Shown here: positions 1 to 11,939 of the stretch, one piece after another
Layout: every line of letters begins with the position of its first letter
Numbering within the stretch: position 1 is the stretch's first letter
Assembly: GCA_025331125.1 (NCBI GenBank)
Contig: JAOALB010000110.1
Coordinates: 62,001 to 126,000 of the forward strand
Source: Mycogone perniciosa
Taxonomy: Eukaryota > Ascomycota > Sordariomycetes > Hypocreales > Hypocreaceae
Direction: 5' to 3'
DNA length: 64,000 nucleotides
Notes under the pieces: generated by a model
Seen by the model: the letters and a program-made list of their open reading frames with translations, nothing else
The model's database searches: none
Told to the model about the DNA's origin: nothing
Program-made: the position numbers and the translations under genes

Positions 1-2027
1 TGCACTCATCGAGGAGCTTCGACGCCAGAAGACTTTCGAGAGCCCTTCTGACACGCAAAAAAGGCAAGTCAGCGTGACATCAGAGTTACTCCCCCTTCCG
101 CGCTGACCGTTCTCTCCCAGACACAAGGTTCTCGGCTCGCTCCAGCAAATATGCGACGAATTCGTCAGAAAGGTTGCCAGGGAGAAGGAGCCCAAGAATG
201 AAATTCTAATCAAGAACGCCAGAGGCAAGGTGTTCACCTACGGCAGCTTCCGGCTCGGCGTCTTCGGTCCTGGTTCCGATATCGATACCCTCATTGTCGC
301 ACCGAAATATGTTACCCGCGATGACTATTTCAAGCATTTCCCGGACTTGTTAGTTGCAATGGCGCCCAAGGGAGCCATTACTGACTTGACCGTGGTCACG
401 GATGCTTTTGTCCCCATCATTAAATTCGAGTACTCCGGCATCAGCATTGATTTGATTTTCTCTCGCATCATCCAGAAGCAATTGGCTCCGGACTTTGAGA
501 ATCTGAAGGATTCTAGTCTGCTACGTGGCCTCGATGAGGCAGAGCTGCGGTCGCTCAATGGCACACGCGTCACGGACGAAATCCTCACCCTTGTCCCGGA
601 GGAAAGCACATTCAAGCTTGCACTGCGTGCCATTAAGCTTTGGGCGCAGCGCCGCGCAGTTTACGCAAACATCATGGGCTTTCCGGGTGGTGTCGCGTGG
701 GCGATGCTAGTGGCTCGTGTTTGCCAACTTTATCCGAAGGCCACTACATCCGTCATCGTCAACAAATTTTTCCTCGTGATAGGCCAGTGGCGATGGCCAC
801 AACCAGTGCTTCTCAAACCAATAGGCAACGGCCCGCTTCCTGTTCGTGTCTGGAATCCCAAGGTAAGTCTTCTTTCTCTTCATTGTCGCTCCCGGGTTCA
901 TCCATCTGATTGTTGCCTAGCTTTACAAAGGAGATTCGTTTCACCTGATGCCTGTCATTACCCCCGCGTATCCCTCCATGTGTGCCACGTTCAACATTAC
1001 ACGATCTTCAATGACTGTCATTCAGCGAGAACTTCAGCGTGGTCTCGAAATTTCAGAGCAAATCATGGTAGGCAGGAGGCCATGGAGCGATCTTTTTGTC
1101 AAGCACACTTTTTTCGCTTCAGGCTACAAGTACTATATTTCAGTAGTGTCTGCAAGCAAGGACAAAGAAGCACACAAAGTGTGGTCTGGATATGTCGAGT
1201 CCAAAGTTCGAATGCTGGTCCAGAAATTGGAGCAGCACCCATCTATAGCGTTAGCGCATGCCTTCAACAAGGGCTATGATCGACGGCATTTATGTAACAA
1301 CGACAATGAAATCGAACAGGTACAGGAGGGAAGTCTCGAGTTTATGGTGAAGGAGGGCGACGGTGTCGCGAAGCAAGGTGAGCAAGGAGAAGCGATCATC
1401 AAGATGGAACAAGACGAAATACCCATCAAAATGGAGGAAGGAGAAACAAGCATCGCACCAGAGCCTTTTTCGCCGGCTGAAGTCTTCACCACCACTCACT
1501 ACATTGGTTTAGAGCTACAAAACGGTATGTTCTCAATCTCACATGCATCCGAAGACTTGAACTGGTCTGCATATCGTATACAATGCTGATCTCGCAGGTG
1601 CAAAATCACTTGATCTATCATACCAAGTTGATGAGTTCAAGGTTTTGTGCACTCAGTGGAAAAAGTACCAGGAGGAGCTGGAGAATCTGGTCTCCCTCGG
1701 CGTGCAGCACGTTCGAAAGTAAGCCCCTAGTAAGAGTCCCTTTGACGAGCATTAATTGATGGTCTGCAAAAAGCTTCAATCTTCCAGATGATGTCTTTGA
1801 ACCTGGCGAGAAGAAACCGCAGAAGAAGTCCGCTGTCAAGGGCCAGGCGAATGGCAAGAAACGAGGCCCTTCAGAGGTAATACAATTGCATCGGCAATCT
1901 CCCTTATGCCATAAGATGCAATGCTGGAGACGACTTCTCAGGGGAGAAGAGGAGCGTGCTGACAGATGAGTAGGACGACCCTCCACCAGCCAAGAGACAG
2001 CAGGCTTCGATTGCAGCTGCCGGTTGA
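1..2027 (+). CDS. PAP1: Poly(A) polymerase, 5' partial
   Basis: Nuclear poly(A) polymerase, which adds the poly(A) tail after pre-mRNA cleavage. The first exon runs off the left edge; about 561 residues are visible, so some N-terminal residues are missing. Exons read as 1-63, 121-862, 921-1524, 1598-1718, 1774-1876 and 1974-2027. The nucleotidyltransferase core is clear: a GS motif followed by SDID (two metal-binding Asp) in exon 2, then the third Asp in ISIDLIF. The central domain and the RNA-binding domain (LYKGDSFHLMPVITPAYPSMCATFNIT) region follow. The tail is Lys/Pro/Gln-rich, as in the family. The first visible intron (64-120) has a GC donor (AG/GCAAGT); splicing there joins TQKR to HKVLG in frame. 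The other introns are GT-AG. Family assignment is secure. Confidence 0.93.
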
Positions 2028-2682
2028 GCATTACCCAACGTCGCTACACAATATATCTCTTTGTTTGTTTTGGACAGGTGTTTTATAACATCATGGCTGG
2101 TTTAACTTGCCTAACAGAGGCAATTTGAACAAGGCTCGAGCCCACGAAGAGCCCCCGAATTGAGAATATCTGGCTGACCTACAGAAAGTGGAAGTGTTTC
2201 GCCACCTATACAGTCTAGCACTAACGGGCAGTTCGATCCTTGCTCATAATGCAAACTCTCCTATCCTCCCCCACAGCTTCTTCTTCGCTGTATCACCGTG
2301 CTAGGGGGGTGCACGAGGTATACACCTATGCAATATCATACATAACTTGTGAGAGGGATGGTGACAGTCTTAGTAAAGTCACACATCCCGTGGGGTCGCG
2401 GCAGATGCGCCACGGCTATAATCAACTGACTCGAGGCTAGTTCAGGTTGACACATTTTGCAGATCTGCCTTGAAGCCCAGGCTTGGCGTTGTACTTAGAC
2501 TTGGCTTGCTAGATGGTGAATACAATCGTATTTTTGAGGCCAGAATGCCTCGGTAGTCTACTATATGGCTTGCTACCTCCCACAATGCTGAGTGAATGCT
2601 AAAGGGGCCGCCTATACGGAGCATCAATGCAACACACATAAAACCGCTCTTGCTTCTCTTGTATTCGACCACATTTGCTCTG
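2028..2682. other. Intergenic, convergent 3' ends of PAP1 and DML1
   Basis: About 650 bases between two convergent genes. Only short ORFs without family resemblance are present. It probably holds both 3' UTRs. Confidence 0.6.
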
Positions 2683-4329
2683 TCACAGATCATCGTCGTC
2701 CAAGTCACTCCCGCTTGACCAGTCATCCTGATAGGCGTCCCCAATCTCAGCCAAGCCATTGACCAGTGTCTCCCTCTCATCTAATCCCACAGACCAGGCA
2801 ACCTGGGACCGCAAGTGTTTCATTCGCGCCACTATTGAGCTGTCGGTGGATAAAACGGTATGGACTTGAGCACTTTCATGTCCTGCGATATTGGGGTAGA
2901 CAGGCGGGTAGCTATCGATCAGAGGAAATTGAAGAGGGGATGTATATCTATTCACAGTCAGCTCTATCGCATCTTTACTCGGACCCAGAGCCTGTTTGAG
3001 GGCATGGTTCCGTTGACCTACCTGCGGAACACAGTATGCCCGACAATGGGGCGTTTATTGATGTCAGATTCAGTAGTGGTGGACTCGTTGGTAGTGGTAT
3101 CAGGCCCGCGGAGTGACGCCAGCCGGCCGAATACTCGTCCACCACTTCCTAAAGCGATTTTATCTTTGGGGCTCCCTATTTGGGAGAGATCTATGTCTAG
3201 GGAATCGTCATCAAGACTGCTGGCCTGCGGTCCTACAGCCATTCGCATGTTAGCGAGTGTTTGGTTGCCAGCGACGTTCAAGCTCTGGGCCATGTCAGCT
3301 AGGGAAGTCGGCGGGGTTCCACGATCGGGACTCAAACGAGACCGTAGCAGAGCACTCTCGATAGCAGTGGCTAATAGACCAGAAGTGTGCCAGGCTGAGC
3401 TAACATCTAGAGAAATGCTCTTTGGGAAGCGACCTTCAGGGGCAGCCAGTGGCACCACCATTGAGGCTTGGGAGCAAGCTTGGTGGAGGCTCTGGGCAGT
3501 GTTGGCCAAGCGCAGTCGGCGCTTCTCCCTTGAAATGTCGAGAACGGGGTTCTGAAGACCCCATACCCAGATGCAGGATTTGGGATGCTCATCCCGCAGT
3601 GCTTCAAGGTAGGAGCATGCAAAGCCTCCCCAGGCGTCGTCCAGCGTAGTGCAGATTTGGATCCCCTGCATGTTATCGCATTCCTCCACAAACGGCCTCC
3701 AGTCCCGATCAACTATTTCGTCGTCTTTCTCTAGCGACTCAAACAGCTCCGTGCCCATAGGGAAGTGCTCAAATGGCGAGATGCTTGAGTGGAGCTCATA
3801 GTCATAGAGCTGCACCAGCGATTTGGGATGAAAATAGACTCGAGAAAAGTCAGACCAGTAGCGCACATTTGATGGCGTGAGCTGTGTGGGCTTTGTTCCA
3901 GAATCAAGGCTTTTCTGGTATTCACTTGGTTCCAGGAGCTTCTGTTTGTGTACTGTGGGTTTGCCAGACCTCGATGGCGAGCAAGTTAGTGAGTGTGGAC
4001 ATTGATGCTTATCGAGACACGGGCATCGTGTATAAAGATTCGACTCACCATAGAGATCCAGCAGCTACATCTTCAGCGGAGCTGACATCGTACAGAGTGT
4101 TGACCTTGCGCAGAGAGCCAAACCCGCCTTTGAGGTCGTAGATGACGGTTCGAGGGAGAAAGGTGTCAGAGCCATCTGCGCCTATGCCTGCACGCCAGTG
4201 AACATTGTGGTCCACGGCTGATGTTGCCTCATCTTCCGAGTATGTGAAATAGGATTCCTGTGTGTTCCAGAAATGTGTGGCAGCATAGTTGCTGAGGTTG
4301 CCAAACTGGAGAGTGACGATTTCACGCAT
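2683..4329 (-). CDS. DML1: DML1/misato family tubulin-like protein
   Basis: Homologue of yeast Dml1 and animal misato, tubulin/FtsZ-related proteins linked to mitochondrial DNA inheritance and mitochondrial morphology. Modelled exons (complement) are 4049-4329, 3022-3969 and 2683-2977, giving 507 residues. The start is the ATG at 4329, giving MREIVTLQFGN, because this is the family N-terminus; an in-frame ATG 21 codons upstream (4392) is less likely. Seen: the N-terminal misato segment (ATHFWNTQESYFTY), the conserved RYWSDFSRVYFHPKS stretch after intron 1 (3970-4048), the Gly/Ala-rich central domain, and a C-terminal PLQFPLIDSYPPVYP block with an acidic end. The last intron is modelled as only 44 nt (2978-3021), chosen because it is the junction I found that keeps frame between two conserved blocks; it is the weakest part of the model. 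It converges with PAP1. Confidence 0.88.
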
Positions 4330-5095
4330 CACGGGCTGCTGGGAAGACGTAGCCGTGGGTGAATAGACCTGATATGTGATGGGTGACGCCACCTAGATAT
4401 TATCAATACCTAGATTCAATAGACATACAGCCGCATTCACCCTCTTATATATCTTACGCGGTAGGAAGGTGTTCATGTACCCACTCAGTTCTCTTGGTGG
4501 CGAAGTTCATACTATAGGGTAGGCCAGGCCCCAAATCCAATGCCCCAGTTGCTTACTAATAATTGTTCCTCATGATAGACTAAGCCCGAGAACAATGCCG
4601 GAGAAAAAATTCCTCCAGTTTCTACACCCGTGATCTGGTGAGAGAGTGTTATTCAAGACACTAGAGATCAAAGAACATTGTGCCTGCTCCTAGTCACGGA
4701 AAGCTGACTTTGATCGTCTTCCTCCACCAATGTTCACAGTTGAGTGAGGAGAGCTTGGTTCACAAGCGCTAACGATAATAGTCCATTGTATAGGTAGAGC
4801 TTACTACCAACTTGGGTATCTAGCATGTTGAATAACCAAATTCCTTCCCCTTGGCCGGACTCCTGATATGCCGCAGAGTGGCTCAGCGTCATAATGCGAT
4901 TTGTAAGATCTGTACATATGCTCCCCCACATGTCGAAACTGGATAAATAGTCAGACTCGAAGTGTACATCCTGCGATACACCGTTCGATGAGATGAAGTA
5001 GCGATTTTTGATTTAAAGCGTATAAGAAAACGAGAGGGGTGGGGGAGCTATGGTGTGAGGTGCAATTCCCGATGAAGCCGGTCTTAGCCCGTGGG
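4330..5095. other. Intergenic between DML1 start and septin-like 3' end
   Basis: About 770 bases. It should hold the DML1 promoter and the septin-like 3' UTR. A 65-codon ORF on the minus strand (4734-4931) has no family resemblance and is not called as a gene. Confidence 0.5.
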
Positions 5096-7056
5096 TCAAC
5101 ACCATTTTGGGATCAGCCCTGTTTGCCCATCGGGACGAATGAGCCATGAAGTAACATATCCGAGGACACCAACGCTGCTGACAAGTTCAAGGGTAAGCCT
5201 ACCGTTGCACTTGATCTGACCAGCCAATCCCAATAATCCGAGAGGATCCTGGTGATGGGATATGGCCGCTGGGCGTTTCGACTTCCCATGTTTCCGATTT
5301 CGTTTGTGCTGGTCAATTCTTGCCAAGGGCATCTCGCAAGCCGGAGTGGCCGGCACTAGACACTGCAGCGGCAACTCGCCAAATCGTTCTGCCGTCAGGC
5401 TCTGTCGCAGGCTGTCTGCCCAACTGGCCATCTCAATTGGTCTCCAGGATTGATGAAGAAGAAAAGGATTTCTGGCCGTAGCCAGTACCAAGCTGTTTGA
5501 CCAAGTAAGATGACGGCGGGTAAGAGCAGACTGGAAAGACGAGCTAATGTCCTGCTGTCTTCTCCATCTCACACACTTGAGGGAGGCAGAGTGGCGCAAC
5601 CTGGCGCTTCCATCTGGTGACATCAGGTGCGCCACAAGCCTGCCGAGGTCGGTTGAGACTAATGGGCATGCATACTCAGAGCTCATTAATATGCTTGCAT
5701 CGATGATATCATGGTCGGATTCGGACACGCTTGAGACCGCATAGATGTCCGATGTTTCTCGCTGAGAACCAGGCACAGCGAATGAGAAATACTCAACCTC
5801 TCCGTCGTCGAGACTACGTTTGATCTGCTTCTTGGTAGTTGAAGCCTGCTCGTTACTAAGCTCATCTGCACGCGCCAGTAGAGGGATGACATTGGTTATG
5901 CCGTGCAATGCTTTGATAGCCTCAACATCCGTAGGCTCGGGGCCTGAGTTGCGTTAGATAGATCTTCTGTCCAACAGAATAACAATGAACATACCTGTAT
6001 GGGGTAGCATGTAAAGCACTGCATCAACAATGGGTTCCGTTCCGCCACTGAGGAGGTTCCAAAGGTCTCCATCTTTCATTGGTCGATATAGAAAGGGGAG
6101 TAATTGCGATTCAACATAATATATTGCCGGATGCGAAGAGTCGGTCTTCTGACGTGTTGGACAATCCACAAAGCAAAGGTTTCGATCGAGTATTTCACCT
6201 GTGATTGAAGATCTTCTCCTTTTGGCATCTAGTGATGGATCCAATTCAGTACGCCACCAGGGACAAGGCCGGGTGCTGGCATATATTTCCGCGACTCCGT
6301 TTCCTGTCGATGGGGTCGTCGGATCCATGTGTACTATATGCTCACAGGACTGGGCTATCGACGCTATAAGTGATGATTTGCCAATGCCTTGTTTCTCTTA
6401 ATCAGCGAGTAGGCCTACAAATGAGAGCGGTGAGATTTGGACGCACCAGCTTGGCCTGTCACCAAAACCTTCAGCTTCCCAAGGGACTTCCCTGCGTCCG
6501 AGAACGGCCGGCGTCTTGGGACGGATAGACTAGGCATTATGAACTGTGGTATATGCCCTGTTGCAAGGCCATCGGTAAGTTGGTGGTGGCCCAGACTGGC
6601 TTGAAGCGGATGGACAAGGCTGATGGCGGAGCTGTTTTGACTGGCGAACATGGAGGCGGCCGAGGAGCTTATAAGTGATGAAGGAGAGCTGATGATGGAC
6701 TCGGGACCGGTGTTCCCTACAAGTACTGGGGTCATGGGCCTTGAGAGGTCTTGGGGCGTCTCTATCCCCCCCTGAGAGTGCAGTGACGGCGACGGCCATG
6801 AGAACGTCGTCGATGCAGACATGGACGACTGGTGTTGACTTTTGGTAGTTCGAACACTAGGGTTGATTCCATGCCTGGGTGGGTAGCGTTGCGCCTGCGA
6901 GGGAGCGTTATCCGTATCAAGAATGTCCTCGGTTGCCAACATGAATGTCATCGGCGCAATAGTCGTGTTCACTGACAAGTCGTCGGGGCCTGCACGGCCG
7001 GCCTGTGCATTGCCAGTGATTGGAACTGGCCGCATTTTGTATGGATGGATTGCCAC
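5096..7056 (-). CDS. Divergent septin-like GTPase with C-terminal membrane segment
   Basis: Septin-type G-domain protein; septins are GTP-binding filament proteins of the cortex and septum. Exons (complement) are 6447-7056, 5995-6387 and 5096-5943 (616 residues; an alternative start at 7035 would give MRPVPIT). The first ~190 residues are Ser/Pro-rich and probably disordered. Splicing of intron 1 (6388-6446) assembles an intact P-loop, GQAGIGKSS, near residue 202. The G3 region reads FVDCPTRQ, so the DxxG glycine is not present as usual, and the G4 region reads PLLARADELS where septins have AKAD. Near residues 584-601 is a hydrophobic stretch (LELVSSVGVLGYVTSWLI) that could be a tail anchor; canonical septins have a coiled coil there. 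It is not one of the core Cdc3/10/11/12 types as far as I can tell. It is divergent with PHO85. Confidence 0.75.
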
Positions 7057-7618
7057 TGTCGCAGAAATACTTGGAAATAACAGAATATGATAAATACTTC
7101 AGAAAGAGAGTGATGTTTGTTGGGATAGATAGTAATCGATGTTGAGGAAATGGCCAAGACGTGGTGTGATAGCGGGAACGCTGTGATAATGGTGAAAGGA
7201 GTCAAGTGGAGATGGCTTAGATGGCTTCCCCATTAGTAGCGCGGGGAACTCTGGCATAAGACATGTACTATCACTGTACCTGTACAAGCCTATCTGTCCA
7301 ATCGCAGTGCCGGTAGTCGTGTAGCAGGGTTCTGGCTACGCGTCAGGACAACATACCCCGTCTTAGAGGAAACCCCTTTTGGTAGATATGACGGCGTTAT
7401 GGAGTAGTACCTCATTCCTCATTCATCGCCATACCTTTCCTGGTTCTGGGACTCGGAATGGCGGGGCATCCCGACACAACATGCATGCATGCCTCTGAGT
7501 GCCATCTCCAAATCTACCCACCAAAGCATCACCAGATCTTAGAAAGTGAAAGAGTCGTTCTACCACTAACAGCAACGCCAAAAAAAAGTACGCCCTTCTT
7601 GCTGCCAAAGCCTTCACT
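7057..7618. promoter_or_regulatory. Divergent promoter region, septin-like / PHO85
   Basis: A 562-base region separates the start codons of the minus-strand septin-like gene and plus-strand PHO85, so both promoters must lie here. No specific binding site can be named from sequence alone. Confidence 0.5.
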
Positions 7619-8674
7619 ATGGACGGCAAACGACACCCTAGCTCGTTCCAGCAACTGGAAAAACTCGGCGAGGGCACATATGCGACGGTAAAGGGCCCCT
7701 TCCATCCTGTCCCTTCGAGAAGCCCAGTTGACTAACAACGCGTGGGAACGTCCTTGCAGGTGTTCAAAGGTAGAAACCGCCAGACGGGTGAGCTTGTTGC
7801 GCTCAAGGAGATTCACCTCGATTCCGAAGAGGGGACGCCGTCGACCGCCATCCGGGAAATCTCCCTCATGAAGGAGCTCAAACATGAGAACATTGTTGGC
7901 CTCCACGACGTGATCCACACTGAGAACAAGCTTATGCTTGTTTTCGAATACATGGACGGCGATCTTAAGAGGTATATGGATACCCACGGCGAACGAGGCG
8001 CTCTCAAGCCCACGACAATCAAGTCATTCATGTATCAGTTGCTCAAGGGTATCGACTTCTGCCATCAGAACCGAGTGCTGCATCGAGATTTGAAGCCCCA
8101 AAACCTCCTCATTAACAGCAAGGGGTGCTTAAAGTTGGGTGACTTTGGTCTGGCCCGCGCCTTTGGCATCCCCGTCAACACGTTTTCTAATGAGGTTGTT
8201 ACACTGTGGTACCGTGCCCCAGACGTTTTGCTCGGCAGTAGGACCTACAATACGAGTATTGACATCTGGTCGGCCGGGTGTATCATGGCCGAGATGTATA
8301 CGGGCCGACCCTTGTTTCCCGGAACCACCAACGAGGACCAGATTGTTAGGATATTCCGCATCATGGGAACTCCCACAGAGCGGACCTGGCCTGGAATTAC
8401 TCAGCTGCCCGAGTACAAACCCACCTTTCAGATGTATGCGACCCAGGATTTGCGAAACATCCTTCACGCTATTGACCCCAGCGGAATCGACTTGCTCCAG
8501 CGAATGCTCCAGCTACGACCAGAACTACGTATAAGCGCCCACGACGCCCTGCAACATCCTTGGTTCAACGACCTGGTCATGCACCAACAACAGCAACAGC
8601 AGCAAGCAGTCCTTCAAGCACAAGCACGAACCTACCAACAGTCAGTTCCTGGCCAGGGCTTTGACAGCTATTAA
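7619..8674 (+). CDS. PHO85: Cyclin-dependent kinase Pho85-type
   Basis: Cyclin-dependent Ser/Thr kinase of the Pho85/Cdk5 group, controlling phosphate signalling, polarity and cell-cycle entry with Pcl-type cyclins. Exons 7619-7687 and 7760-8674 give 327 residues. The start is the ATG at 7619; exon 1 encodes the glycine loop LGEGTYATVFKG, interrupted by an intron (7688-7759) at ATV. Seen: the ALKEIHL lysine, an exact PSTAIRE helix, catalytic HRDLKPQN, DFGLARAFGIPV (a Pho85/Cdk5-like T-loop), TLWYRAPD and the GCIMAEM segment. The C-terminus carries a short Gln run (HQQQQQQQ) and Gln-rich tail after the kinase fold. Length matches the family. No missing catalytic residue. Confidence 0.95.
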
Positions 8675-9074
8675 TTGCATCATATGCAAGCGGCATCTTC
8701 TATGCCCAACTTGACGGGGCCCGAATGTGGGCAGAGAGTTTGCAGGAGCAACTTGGAGTTACAGGTTAACCAAAGGGCGAGTCTTCAAGTGGTCTGGTGA
8801 ATTATGTCTGATTAAGACAGCATAATAGCAGCACTTTGAGGAATTCTTATTGTATTCCTCCTTTTGGGAGTCGACATCTTTTTGGGTTGGGTTGAAGCTA
8901 CCATGGAGTTCGGGTTTGGTGCTAGACTGGATGATAATGTCATTAATGAATGAATTCACACCGGCGGTTTAGGGAAGGGGGAGAAGTATTCATTTGTTGA
9001 GAGGAGCCAGACACTCATGTTCACGTTCATGATTGAGAGAAGGGATTTCTTCATTGATTGAGTAGCGCTTGGAT
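8675..9074. other. Intergenic, convergent 3' ends
   Basis: About 400 bases between the PHO85 and tafazzin stop codons. Nothing beyond probable 3' UTRs is seen. Confidence 0.5.
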
Positions 9075-10317
9075 TCAATGCCTATTGACGAGACTGCCAT
9101 CCACCGGGCTCTTGAACTTGCGCTTGTTTGGTTCCTTGGCCCAAGTCTCCGCAAGGGCTGCCGAATCATCCTGCTCTACAGGAAAGCCTAAGCTCAGCCT
9201 CAACTTCTGGACCTCATCACGAACAGCTTTTGCAACCTCGGTCCTGAGCTGAACCGCCTCTGGACCATATTTGAGGAGCTCTGGGTCATCGCTTTTCTCA
9301 ACCAGCCGCTTCCAGGCAGCACGGTAACGACCAAAGAGCCGATCTACATCCGTCGGTTCTCCAATCACTACCCTTACCTGCTTCCCTATCCGAGGTAGGA
9401 ATCGCGGGAAGCCCCTCTCCTCGGGCATGATGTCCTGTGTGCCATGGATAAACATGGGAATGAACTCAGGTGCAGGGTCACTCTCAAGAATAAGTCGGGA
9501 TACACCCCATTTAAAGTAACGCAAGCCATTGTCGGGGCTCTGGTGGCAGCAGGCCTCAGGGAATACATGGACCCAGGCATGCCGGTTTGCCGTATACGCA
9601 GAAGGTACCGGGAAGGAGTCTGTGCCGGTTGTTGAGAAGGTCATGTCGGACGGCGTGATAGTAGACGGCGGACTTGAGAGGAGCTTGATGGCTTGCATTA
9701 TGGTAGGCTGATACAATCCGCCTTGTGGCGAGTGCCATGAGCGGTGGGTGGGCAGGACCTGACCGACGCTGAAGAAGGCGGATGTAAAGCGGTTCTTGAA
9801 GCAGATGTCATAGGCACCGAGGCCCCAGCGGAGGTTTTCAACGTCGAGAGCGTATCGTAGTGGGAGAATCCCCCATATGAGCGGATCGTCAACACTGCGG
9901 GAGATGTCAGCAACAGACCTAATTAGGATGGAGCTAGAAGATGTGGGCTCCGTACACAGCAACATGGTTGCAGACAGTCAGCAGGCCACGCTCTCGGGGC
10001 TGGGATTTCCGGCGATCAAGCACGCCCAGGAGGTTGTCCAGGCCTGTGATCTCAACATTGTTGAAGCCATACAGAAAGGCCCTCGAGACGGCGCCCACGC
10101 TGCTCATGACGGCCACGGAGGCGAGCCGCCACGGCAGGCCCGGGTGTGAGGGAGGGGCCGAGCCGGACATGACGGTCGGGCGGAGGCTCGCTCGTTGGTG
10201 AAAGCTGTGTCAGACATATCAATTGAGTTGTAGGATCCAGAAACCAGATGCAATAGAAATTTACCTAGCACCGTTAGCGGGAATAATTTCTGGGTCTACA
10301 AGGGTGGGATGCGGCAT
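9075..10317 (-). CDS. TAZ1: Tafazzin, monolysocardiolipin acyltransferase
   Basis: Tafazzin remodels cardiolipin in mitochondrial membranes by acyl transfer between phospholipids and lysophospholipids. Exons (complement) are 10265-10317, 9956-10204 and 9075-9894 (373 residues). Splicing of the second intron (9895-9955) creates the acyltransferase motif NHVAVVDDPLIWG, with its catalytic His and Asp. Further signs are the VHVFPEACCHQ block and GTQDIMPEERGFPRFLPRIGKQVRVVIGEP in the C-terminal half. The N-terminus is a choice: MSGSAPPSHPG at 10170 is a plain start, but an upstream ATG (10317) followed by a 60-nt intron with good ends stays in frame and adds 48 residues, so I give the longer model. 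It shares a 276-bp divergent promoter with the NOSIP gene. Confidence 0.88.
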
Positions 10318-10593
10318 GATTGATTGTATCTGTCACTATTAATTATGTACCAAATACGCAATCATTAGTGTCTCAGCAAGTAGAATTAAAAGTAGTGGAT
10401 ACCTATTGCGTTAGCTCGGTACTTGATCGGGAGGCTGACTTTGGAGGCTTCAAGGTTCATCCTCCATGTCCACCATCCCAAGGTCCGACTTATTACCAGA
10501 ACCTACGAATCCCGGCACTCTCTCCTCTATCTCTATCAATCCAGCTTCAGGTTGAAATTGTCGGGGAAGCTCCTGTGTTCTTCCAGCTTCACG
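10318..10593. promoter_or_regulatory. Short divergent promoter, TAZ1 / NOSIP
   Basis: Only 276 bases separate the two start codons if the longer tafazzin model holds (423 if the inner start is used). Both genes must be driven from here. No defined operator was recognised. Confidence 0.45.
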
Positions 10594-11832
10594 ATGTCAC
10601 ACAGTAAGCCTTCTTTCCACCCAGTTTGTGCCTACTGCTCCGCACAGTAGGTCTATCTCGAATCGTCGCGATCGCAAATATTGACGAGAATCTCGTTCAG
10701 GCAAACGCAACACCACCCGTCCCGTTTTCACCTCGTACGAGCGATCTCTAGCCAAGTCGAACTGGACCTCAAGCTCCGCCCGCCTCAACCGCGACTCCTT
10801 TTTGCCCTTCGGATCCTGCGGCCTCTGTCTCGAAATCGCTAGGGAACCGGTCGCATGCCAACGAGGTGATATCTTCTGCCGGGAATGCGCTCTGGCGAAC
10901 CTCCTAGCCCAGAAGAAGGAGCTTAAGCGGACTGAGAAGGCACGCCAGAATGCGGAACAAGAGACTGCCAGGATACGTGCCCTGGAAGACGAGGAGGAGC
11001 GAGAGAGGGCGATCCGAGACTTTGAGATGACCCAGGCTGGACTCGCAAACGACAACGGCAACAGCAACAGCAAGCGAGCTCCTGAAACCACTACACAACA
11101 AGATAGTAATAATGACTCAACTATCCGTGTGGGGACAAAACGAAAATTCACACTAGATGAAGACGAATTGAGCCGCATTGCGAAGGAAGATAAGGCAAAG
11201 GCGAGAAAGGCTATTGAGGATGAAAAGGTTGGTATAGGCTCGGTTTTCTTTCTCCCTCCCTTTAGTCTAAGCTGGAAAGTTGCATTCATGCTGATCACCA
11301 CCATTCGCAGGCCTCCAAGCCATCTCTGCCTTCATTCTGGACGCCGTCCCTCACCCCAGACGTGCAAAACAGCAAGTTACCGCCTGTTACAAAGAAGGGC
11401 AAGACGGTGCCTACATGCCCTGCCTCTACAGAAGATAACCCTCATCCACTATCTTTGCAGAAACTGGTGACCATCTTATTCAATGAAGACACAGAGACAT
11501 CTACGAGTGACAAGCGCAGGACTTGCCCTTCATGCCGAAAGGTACTTGCAAACTCTTCAAGCCCGGTAATGGCGGAGAAGTGCGGCCACGTCCTGTGTCT
11601 CAGCTGCGTCAAGAAGTTTTTCGTCCCTCCAGGGAAGCAACAGGATGCAGACTCGGAGCCACCCGTTATGTGCTTCGTCTGCGACATGCCTGTCGCTATC
11701 AAGTCCACTAAAAGGTCGGATTCTAAAGACGCACTTCCAGTGGGGCTTGTGAAACTCAGATCTGAGGGAACAGGCTTCTCCGCCCGGGGGTCAAACACCG
11801 TCGAGAAGTCAGGGGTTGCTTTCCAATGCTAG
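10594..11832 (+). CDS. NOSIP-type RING/U-box protein
   Basis: Homologue of nitric oxide synthase-interacting protein, a putative E3 ubiquitin ligase with a split RING/U-box fold, also found in spliceosomal complexes. Exons 10594-10603, 10701-11227 and 11311-11832 (352 residues). The tiny 10-nt first exon encodes MSH plus one base; splicing yields MSHSKRNTTRPVFTSYER, the family N-terminus, which decides the start. Next come LPFGSCGLCLEIAREPVACQRGDIFCRECAL (N-terminal zinc-binding half), a charged Glu/Lys/Arg coiled coil, KPSLPSFWTPSLTP, and a C-terminal RTCPSC..CGHVLCLSC..CFVCD zinc site. The 83-nt intron 2 (11228-11310) has a weaker GTTGGT donor but phase and conservation fix it. It converges with the carrier gene. 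Confidence 0.9.
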
Positions 11833-11939
11833 ATGGTTTCTCCTTAACCAAGTCACGGTGCGATAGTTAATGTCCCTATCTGAAAAGGGGCATCATACTG
11901 GCGGAGCACGTGCCTTGGGTGCTGAATGAATCGTTCACA

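Noticed and set aside
4734..4931. 65-codon minus-strand ORF as a last exon of the septin-like gene
   Set aside because: The septin-like frame already ends with a stop after its hydrophobic segment at 5096, and I found no splice link or family similarity for the extra piece.
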